Position numbers and translations under genes: made by a program. Of a DNA stretch of 33,303 bases, positions 28,478 to 33,303 are shown one piece after another. The first letter of the stretch is position 1, and every line of letters begins with the position of its first letter. The notes under the pieces are model-generated. The model did not search any database and was not told where the DNA came from. It worked only from the letters and a program-made list of their open reading frames with translations. The DNA comes from Candidatus Peregrinibacteria bacterium CG11_big_fil_rev_8_21_14_0_20_46_8 (lineage in GTDB: Bacteria; Patescibacteriota; Gracilibacteria; UBA1369; UM-FILTER-53-11). Where the stretch lies: assembly GCA_002796025.1 (NCBI GenBank), contig PCVQ01000004.1:1-33303 (forward strand), written 5' to 3'.

Positions 28478-29676
28478 GATTTGAAGATCTTTTTAACATT
28501 TCTTAAGCCGGCTGCCAAGCGGTCGATATCTTGTTCAGTATTATAAAGATAGAAGCTCGCGCGTACGGTTGCAGGCAGATTAAGCCGCTCCATAAGGGGC
28601 ATACAGCAATGGTGACCCGCTCGCACCGCGATATTATCTTCATTTAAAATTTCGGCAATGTCGTGGGGATGAATTCCTTCAATACCGAATGAAAGTACAC
28701 CGCTTTGCATTGCCGGATTATTTGGACCATAAAGCTGCACTCCATCAATTGCGCCGAGCGTTTTGAGTGCATAATGTAACAGCTGCTTCTCGTGATCGCG
28801 AATTTTATTCATGCCGATACTTTGTAAGTAGCGCATAGCGGCTGCCAATCCAATTGCCTCTGCAATAGGCGGCGTACCTGCCTCAAATTTATTCGGCGCC
28901 TTTTGAAAGGTGGATTTTTTAAGATGCACTTCTTTAATCATGCCGCCACCAAAGTGCCATGGCAGTTCAAGTTTTTCTTGTACGCGCTCTTTCATATAGA
29001 GCACTCCAATGCCGGTTGGCCCGCACATTTTATGACCGGAAAAAACAACAAAGTCTGCATCTAAATACTGCACGTCCAGCGGCATGTGCGGTGCGCTCTG
29101 TGCGGCATCTACAAGGACTTTTATGCCCGCAGCGTGCGCCTGCTGAATGATTTTTCGGAGCGGCACAATTGTGCCGAGTGCATTAGAAACATGTGTGATG
29201 GTGAGCAGGCGAGTTTGCCGTGAAAGCAGTTTTAAAAACTGTTCCTCGCGCAGCGTTCCGTCATCATTAACATCAATATGTTTAAGCGCGCATTTCTTTT
29301 CACGCGCCAACATTTGCCACGGAACGAGATTGCTGTGATGTTCTAGAACTGTGGTGAGAATTTCGTCGCCTTCGCGTACAAATTGTCGTCCCCACGATTG
29401 TGCTAAGCCATTAATTGCTTCAGTGGTGCCGCGCGTAAAGATAATTTCGTGCGCTTGTTTTGCATTGATAAATTCGCGCACAGTCTCTCTGGCTCCTTCA
29501 TATGCAACTGTTGCGCGCTCGCTTAAATCGTACAGTCCGCGGTGAATATTCGCGCTGAATCCGGTGTAGTACTCATTCATAGCATCGAGCACCGGCTGCG
29601 GCTTGAGCGATGTTGCGGCGCTGTCTAAATAGACAAGCTCCGGCTGCTTTTGCAATAGAGGAAAATCACTTCTCAT
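28474..29676 (-). CDS. sufS: Cysteine desulfurase SufS
   Basis: PLP enzyme releasing sulfur from cysteine for Fe-S assembly. About 400 residues from ATG 29676 (MRSDFPLLQKQPELVYLDSA); the ORF track adds 16 residues that overlap the promoter. The PLP Lys is in FVVFSGHKMCGPTGIGVLYM. The catalytic Cys loop is RAGHHCCMPLM, with a second Cys where many SufS have Ala. TRGTTEAINGLAQSWG and FEAGTPPIAEAIGL are further SufS marks. TATACT (29687-29692) lies 10 nt before the ATG. It is cut off from the sufCBD group by two inverted membrane genes. Confidence 0.95.
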   Translation of the reverse strand: MRSDFPLLQKQPELVYLDSAATSLKPQPVLDAMNEYYTGFSANIHRGLYDLSERATVAYEGARETVREFINAKQAHEIIFTRGTTEAINGLAQSWGRQFVREGDEILTTVLEHHSNLVPWQMLAREKKCALKHIDVNDDGTLREEQFLKLLSRQTRLLTITHVSNALGTIVPLRKIIQQAHAAGIKVLVDAAQSAPHMPLDVQYLDADFVVFSGHKMCGPTGIGVLYMKERVQEKLELPWHFGGGMIKEVHLKKSTFQKAPNKFEAGTPPIAEAIGLAAAMRYLQSIGMNKIRDHEKQLLHYALKTLGAIDGVQLYGPNNPAMQSGVLSFGIEGIHPHDIAEILNEDNIAVRAGHHCCMPLMERLNLPATVRASFYLYNTEQDIDRLAAGLRNVKKIFKS

Positions 29677-29728
29677 ATGAGCCACGAGTATAACGAAGGA
29701 GTATTTGGAAGTCCAGAATTGCATACCC

Positions 29729-29734
29729 TATAAT
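29729..29734 (+). promoter_or_regulatory. -10 box within a near-perfect palindrome
   Basis: TATAAT inside CCCTATAATAGGG (29726-29738), about 19 nt before ATG 29754. The GGG/CCC flanks could form an operator half-site pair over the -10. Confidence 0.45.
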
Positions 29735-29753
29735 AGGGAGTAGAATCTCACTA

Positions 29754-30287
29754 ATGGATTACATTTTTGTCACAGGAATTATCGGTTCACTTGTGCTTGT
29801 TACCGGCGCCGCGTGGCCGGAATCAAAAAAGGCGCGCCATCCGGTGCAATCTGCAAAAAATTGGCTCTTTGCAATCGGAGGTCTGATACTTTTACTATAC
29901 GCACTGCTTGGTTATTTGAACGGCGGCCCAATTTTCTTCGTCTTTTTAGAGGTGCTTATTTTGATCGCAAGTATTTTGATGATGCTCAATGTGCCGGACA
30001 GAATCGATATTCCGGTCATTCTTGGCTGTGCGGCTATTCTTATTATTTGGTCGTTAGCCCTTTTTGAAGATTATAGAACGATTATTTTTATTCTTGGTCT
30101 TGCGGGTGTCGGTTTAGGCTATGCATTTGATATGCGCTCTTTGAAGCGCGATGCAGCGCTCACCGGCGGCAGTATTTTGATTGCGTTTTTTAGTTATACT
30201 GAAGGCAGCTGGATATTCTTTTGGCTCAATGTCTTTTTTGCAATTTTTTCCGCCTTTTATCTATTTAAACACTTACAACGCACATGA
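29754..30287 (+). CDS. Hypothetical polytopic membrane protein
   Basis: 177 residues with about six or seven short hydrophobic segments of near-regular length and short loops (first helix FVTGIIGSLVLVTGAAW, last FFWLNVFFAIFSAFYLF). Basic residues cluster after helix 1 (PESKKARHPVQSAKNW). It resembles small unnamed membrane proteins, possibly SMR- or DMT-like in size, but I see no family motif. It overlaps the next gene by 4 nt (ATGA), so the two are translationally coupled and probably function together. The pair is inserted in the opposite direction between sufD and sufS. Confidence 0.7.
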   Translation: MDYIFVTGIIGSLVLVTGAAWPESKKARHPVQSAKNWLFAIGGLILLLYALLGYLNGGPIFFVFLEVLILIASILMMLNVPDRIDIPVILGCAAILIIWSLALFEDYRTIIFILGLAGVGLGYAFDMRSLKRDAALTGGSILIAFFSYTEGSWIFFWLNVFFAIFSAFYLFKHLQRT

Positions 30288-30718
30288 TTTTCTCATTTGA
30301 TGCAATCATTCTCTATTTAAAAATCGTTACTATTTTTATAGGATTTATGAGTTTCTATGGCATTTTTTTTCAAACATTTGATCCAACCGGATGGATGGAA
30401 AATCAGATGAGCAGAGCGATGTTTGGAAAAGATAAATTAACTGATGAACAAGCACGTGCGTTTCGCTTTCCAATGATGCTTTTTTGCTTGGCGAGTCTAT
30501 GTCTTGCAATCTTTATGTACGCTTTTATTCACTATGTTTTGGCAGAGCAGGTGCTGTGGGCCTGGTATATCTTTATGGCACCGCTCGTACTTTGGTTTGT
30601 TTTTGCCGGTTGGTATACACTTCGAAACGGACTGAGATTTTATTTTCTCTATTCGGTGATTCCTTTTGAACTTTTGTATGTGCCTGCTCTTCTGCTGCTG
30701 AAGCCTTATTTAGTGTGA
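30284..30718 (+). CDS. Hypothetical small membrane protein
   Basis: 144 residues with about four hydrophobic segments (near 8-28, 68-92, 95-115, 122-142). A soluble loop (about 30-65) contains FDPTGWMENQMSRAMFGKDK, the only part with possible functional residues. It is coupled to the upstream membrane gene by an ATGA overlap and converges on sufD with a 13-nt overlap of coding ends. No family recognised. Confidence 0.68.
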   Translation: MIFSFDAIILYLKIVTIFIGFMSFYGIFFQTFDPTGWMENQMSRAMFGKDKLTDEQARAFRFPMMLFCLASLCLAIFMYAFIHYVLAEQVLWAWYIFMAPLVLWFVFAGWYTLRNGLRFYFLYSVIPFELLYVPALLLLKPYLV

Positions 30719-31596
30719 AGCTTTAATGCATCTAATTTTGCCTCTACTGTCTTTTTTATTGTTGAGGCAAAGGGCATATTCGCATATGCGTCTTGCATAA
30801 AACCTTCGGCGATCATGTGGATGGCCTCTTCTTCTGGAATACCGCGGCTTGCGGCATAAAAGAGCTGTTCGTCGTCAACGCGGGTGATTGCGGCTGAATG
30901 TCCTGCAGTCACATCGTTCGTGTCGATTTTGAGTCGGGGAATTGCATCTATTTTGCACTCGCTTGAGAGGAGCAGCGCCTCTTCTTCCAGCTGGCCGTCG
31001 CAGCCGTGACCGGTCTGTTCTATAACGATACCGCCGTCGAAGCGGCCGTGTGCCGTGCCGTGGAGTGCGCCTTGTGCGGTGATCTGAGCCCGGCCGTTGA
31101 TGCCGCGCATGTAGGTTGTAGAAAAGATTTCGAAATTCTGCGTCTCGTTTCCAAAGAAAATATTGTGCTGCTTGAGGCGCGCTTCAGCGCCGGTCAGTGT
31201 TGTTTCTAAAATAAGCGTGCTCTGCGCAGCGCCAAATGTGCCGGTATAGCATTCGAGCTCAGCGCCCTCTTCAAGTTCGATTTGAAAAATCGCAAAGCCA
31301 TTTTCTGTTGATGCCAGATTTTGCAAATAAGGGAGGATGAGTTTGGAATTTTTTTTCTGTACAATGCTCACTGCGGTGAGGCCTGGAGTTGCTTCCAGTG
31401 TTGGCAGCTCTAGAGTTTGTCCTTCCGCGACGGTGATTGTTGCTGTGCGGATATTTTTATCTGCACGTTTCTCGGCTGCTCGCAGGCTGGCAGTGGCACG
31501 TTCATACCCTTTCATACGGAGTTGTTTTCCAGTTGGGTCCTGCGTAGGAATATGCGCTTTAATTTGCTCGCACGTTGTAGTTGTCCAGTGAATCAT
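30706..31596 (-). CDS. sufD: Fe-S assembly protein SufD
   Basis: About 296 residues from ATG 31596 (MIHWTTTTCEQIKAHI); the ORF-track start at 31632 lies inside the sufB end and hairpin. The SufBD core has the typical C-terminal block: CKIDAIPRLKIDTNDVTAGH then SAAITRVDDEQLFYAASRGI and EEEAIHMIAEGFMQDAY. The His of AGHSAAI corresponds to the conserved SufD His involved in cluster building. It is shorter than E. coli SufD because the N-terminal region is reduced. It lies 28 nt downstream of sufB with a hairpin between. Confidence 0.92.
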   Translation of the reverse strand: MIHWTTTTCEQIKAHIPTQDPTGKQLRMKGYERATASLRAAEKRADKNIRTATITVAEGQTLELPTLEATPGLTAVSIVQKKNSKLILPYLQNLASTENGFAIFQIELEEGAELECYTGTFGAAQSTLILETTLTGAEARLKQHNIFFGNETQNFEIFSTTYMRGINGRAQITAQGALHGTAHGRFDGGIVIEQTGHGCDGQLEEEALLLSSECKIDAIPRLKIDTNDVTAGHSAAITRVDDEQLFYAASRGIPEEEAIHMIAEGFMQDAYANMPFASTIKKTVEAKLDALKLHTK

Positions 31597-31599
31597 AAG

Positions 31600-31622
31600 A
31601 AAAAGCCTGCTTTCGGCAGGCT
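31600..31622 (-). terminator. Terminator-like hairpin between sufB and sufD
   Basis: On the minus strand AGCCTGC-CGAAA-GCAGGCT followed by TTTTCTT and the sufD ATG. The 7-bp stem with a T-run has the form of a weak intrinsic terminator or a processing/stabilising hairpin inside the operon. Confidence 0.65.
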
Positions 31623-31624
31623 GG

Positions 31625-33043
31625 TTATCCAATCGCTCCGGCCTCTTCCATTTCTAATTCGATAAGGCGGTTCATCTCTACCGCATATTCCAGCGGCATG
31701 GCTTTTACAATCGGTTCGATAAATCCATTTACAATCATCGCGATCGCTTCATCTTCACTTAAGCCGCGGCTCATCGCATAGAATAATTGCTCTTCACTGA
31801 TTTTTCCAACAGTAGCCTCGTGTGCAATCGAGATGTCGTTTTCTTCGATGCGTATGTCGGGGATGGTGTCTGAAATTGAGTGATCGTCGAGCAGCAATGC
31901 ATCGCAGCGCACCTGTGCTTTACTTCCTTTCGCGCCTTTCAAAATCCGCAGCAATCCCCGGTACACCGACTTCCCTCCATTTTTGCTGATACTCTTCATC
32001 ACAACTTTACTGCTGGTATTCGGCGCCGCATGAATTACTTTGGCGCCCGTATCTTGAATCTGATCTTTATTTGCAAATGCGATGCCAAGGTGATCGGCAC
32101 GCGCGCCCTCGCCGCGCAAAATAGAACACGGATAGAGCATTGTTGCACCGCTTCCCATGTTTCCGCCAACCCACTCCATAACACCATTGCGGTCTACTAA
32201 CGCACGCTTGGTATTCAAGTTATAGGTATTGCGGCTCCAGTTTTCTACAGAAGAGTAGCGGAAGCGTGCGCCCTCTTTTACAAAAACCTCGACCAATCCC
32301 GCATGAATTGAAGGTGATTCATATTTTGGCGCCGAACATCCTTCTATATATGAGCCCTGTGCACCATTCTCGACAATAATCAAAGTATGTTCAAACTGCC
32401 CCATAGACTGTGCATTCATTCTAAAATACGCTTGCAACGGCTGATCTACATTCACACCTTCCGGAATATATATAAACGTGCCGCCGCTCCATACCGCGCC
32501 GTGCAGTGCCGCAAACTTGTGGTCGTGCATCGGCACGCAGCGCATAAAGTACTGCTTCACCAAATCCGGATACTTTTGCAGTGCAGTATCCATATCCTCA
32601 AAAATTACACCTTTTTCGCCCCATTTCTCCTTTAAGCGGTGATAAACATTTTCGCTCTCGTACTGGGCTCCTGCGCCGGCAAGATATTTCCGCTCTGCTT
32701 CCGGAATTCCTAATTTTTCGAAAGTGCGTTTAATATCTGCGGGAACATCTTCCCAGTTGTGGCTTGGCTTAATTTCTCCTGGCCGCGCATAGTAAATAAT
32801 CTCATCTAAATTGAGTTTAGAAAGATCCGGACCCCAGCCTGGCATAGGTTTTTCTAAAAAAACTTTCAGTGATTTTAGGCGGTGCTCCAGCATCCACGGC
32901 GGCTCCTTTTTGTCTCCGGAAATGCGGCGTACTACTGCTTCACTCAAGCCGCGAACCGCGCCCTCCGCATATGCCGAATCATTCGCGCTATCGAGCGTTT
33001 CTCGATTTAAATTTCCAACATAGTCCAGGGTAACATTTGCCAT
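31625..33043 (-). CDS. sufB: Fe-S cluster assembly protein SufB
   Basis: 472 residues, normal for SufB. Motifs: KEPPWMLEHRLKSLKVFLEK, VPMHDHKFAALHGAVWSGGT, FIYIPEGVNVDQPLQAYFRM, IVENGAQGSYIEGCSAP, MGSGATMLYPCSILRGEGAR and the C-terminal EENDISIAHEATVGKISEEQ then LFYAMSRGLSEDEAIAMIVN. SufB forms SufBC2D with SufC and SufD and carries the nascent cluster. It starts 15 nt after sufC on the minus strand; the start is preceded by AAAAATTTTT rather than a Shine-Dalgarno. Confidence 0.97.
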   Translation of the reverse strand: MANVTLDYVGNLNRETLDSANDSAYAEGAVRGLSEAVVRRISGDKKEPPWMLEHRLKSLKVFLEKPMPGWGPDLSKLNLDEIIYYARPGEIKPSHNWEDVPADIKRTFEKLGIPEAERKYLAGAGAQYESENVYHRLKEKWGEKGVIFEDMDTALQKYPDLVKQYFMRCVPMHDHKFAALHGAVWSGGTFIYIPEGVNVDQPLQAYFRMNAQSMGQFEHTLIIVENGAQGSYIEGCSAPKYESPSIHAGLVEVFVKEGARFRYSSVENWSRNTYNLNTKRALVDRNGVMEWVGGNMGSGATMLYPCSILRGEGARADHLGIAFANKDQIQDTGAKVIHAAPNTSSKVVMKSISKNGGKSVYRGLLRILKGAKGSKAQVRCDALLLDDHSISDTIPDIRIEENDISIAHEATVGKISEEQLFYAMSRGLSEDEAIAMIVNGFIEPIVKAMPLEYAVEMNRLIELEMEEAGAIG

Positions 33044-33058
33044 AAAAATTTTTGTACA

Positions 33059-33303
33059 TTACGCATTCATGGGGACCGCCTCTGCATCTGCTTCTTTTTT
33101 AATCCAGTCGTATCCTTCTTGTTCCAGCTTTTCGCCAAGTTCCGGTCCGCCGCTCTTTACAATTTTGCCGTCTATCATAACGTGCACATAGGTCGGCTTA
33201 ATGTAGTGCAAAATGCGCTGATAGTGTGTAATGAGGAGCATACCGCGCTGCGGTGAGCGCAACTTCTCAACACCTTCTGCAACGATCTTCAGAGCATCAA
33301 CAT
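33059..33303 (-). CDS. sufC: SufC ATPase, C-terminal part
   Basis: Truncated at the right window edge. About 80 C-terminal residues are visible: [20 protein letters not shown] then [20 protein letters not shown] and [20 protein letters not shown]. The His of LITHYQR is the switch His of ABC ATPases, and DALK follows directly after the D-loop. The ORF-track version starts at an internal codon and is too short. SufC is the ABC-type ATPase of the SufBCD complex; gene order here is sufC-sufB-sufD. Confidence 0.93.
   Translation of the reverse strand, partial: VDALKIVAEGVEKLRSPQRGMLLITHYQRILHYIKPTYVHVMIDGKIVKSGGPELGEKLEQEGYDWIKKEADAEAVPMNA

Noticed and set aside
1-33303. CRISPR array, insertion sequence or prophage
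   Set aside because: I found no regularly spaced identical repeats, no transposase or integrase and no phage structural gene; the only tandem repeats are inside coding regions.
1-33303. Alternative genetic code with TGA as glycine
   Set aside because: TGA ends several well-defined genes (for example DUF2267 at 25009-25011 and the membrane gene at 30716-30718), and conserved proteins contain no in-frame TGA.

Overview
The window reads as a piece of a small, compact bacterial chromosome with low to moderate GC, most likely from the Patescibacteria / Candidate Phyla Radiation or a close relative. This is an inference from style and content: tightly packed genes, many lineage-specific small membrane or secreted proteins, a pair of very cysteine-rich ribbon proteins of a kind I associate with these genomes, and almost no Shine-Dalgarno sequences. 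TGA is used as a normal stop (for example at 25009-25011 and 30716-30718), so this is not the TGA=Gly code of Gracilibacteria/Absconditabacteria. No 16S gene is present to settle the lineage.

Layout. 1-1081: start of a short-chain dehydrogenase, a hicBA toxin-antitoxin pair whose hicA is frameshifted, and a tiny ORF. 1082-4594: two DUF21/CBS membrane proteins around a succinate-semialdehyde-type aldehyde dehydrogenase and an internally deleted DUF427 gene. 4618-8116: VKOR-family disulfide enzyme, a charged unknown protein, enolase, a metallo-beta-lactamase-fold protein that has lost its metal ligands, and tRNA-Arg(CCT). 8166-13736: H1-like basic protein, a membrane protein, rpsO-pnp with a long leader hairpin, and a CDF transporter with a NifX/NifB-type C-terminal domain. 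13770-17876: two cysteine-rich ribbon paralogs flanking a TrmB-type regulator. 17913-19181: endonuclease III and an unknown acidic protein. 19290-24536: an envelope-like region with secreted low-complexity proteins, an ECF sigma factor, a secreted protein made of eight LFVLKxLFDDxNG repeats, a secreted EreA/ChaN-like protein and a radical SAM enzyme. 24598-27267: DUF2267 protein, tRNA-Gly, tRNA-Phe, two paralogous secreted helical proteins and a membrane protein. 27264-33303: alpha/beta hydrolase and a SUF iron-sulfur cluster set (sufC partial, sufB, sufD, sufS, sufU) split by two inverted membrane genes.

The most striking signals are in how genes start. About a dozen genes have a TATAAT-like -10 box ending only 6-9 nt before the start codon, which predicts leaderless mRNAs. 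A second group, mostly signal-peptide proteins plus the H1-like protein, has a different conserved block, TATTTTTTAACCCYY, ending 5-7 nt before ATG. This pattern also decides several starts that the ORF track places too far upstream.

Functional links: the SUF genes would supply clusters to endonuclease III and the radical SAM enzyme. The VKOR protein could oxidise the paired cysteines of the secreted helical proteins. The TrmB regulator, with a palindrome at its own transcription start, sits between the two ribbon genes and is a natural candidate to control them.
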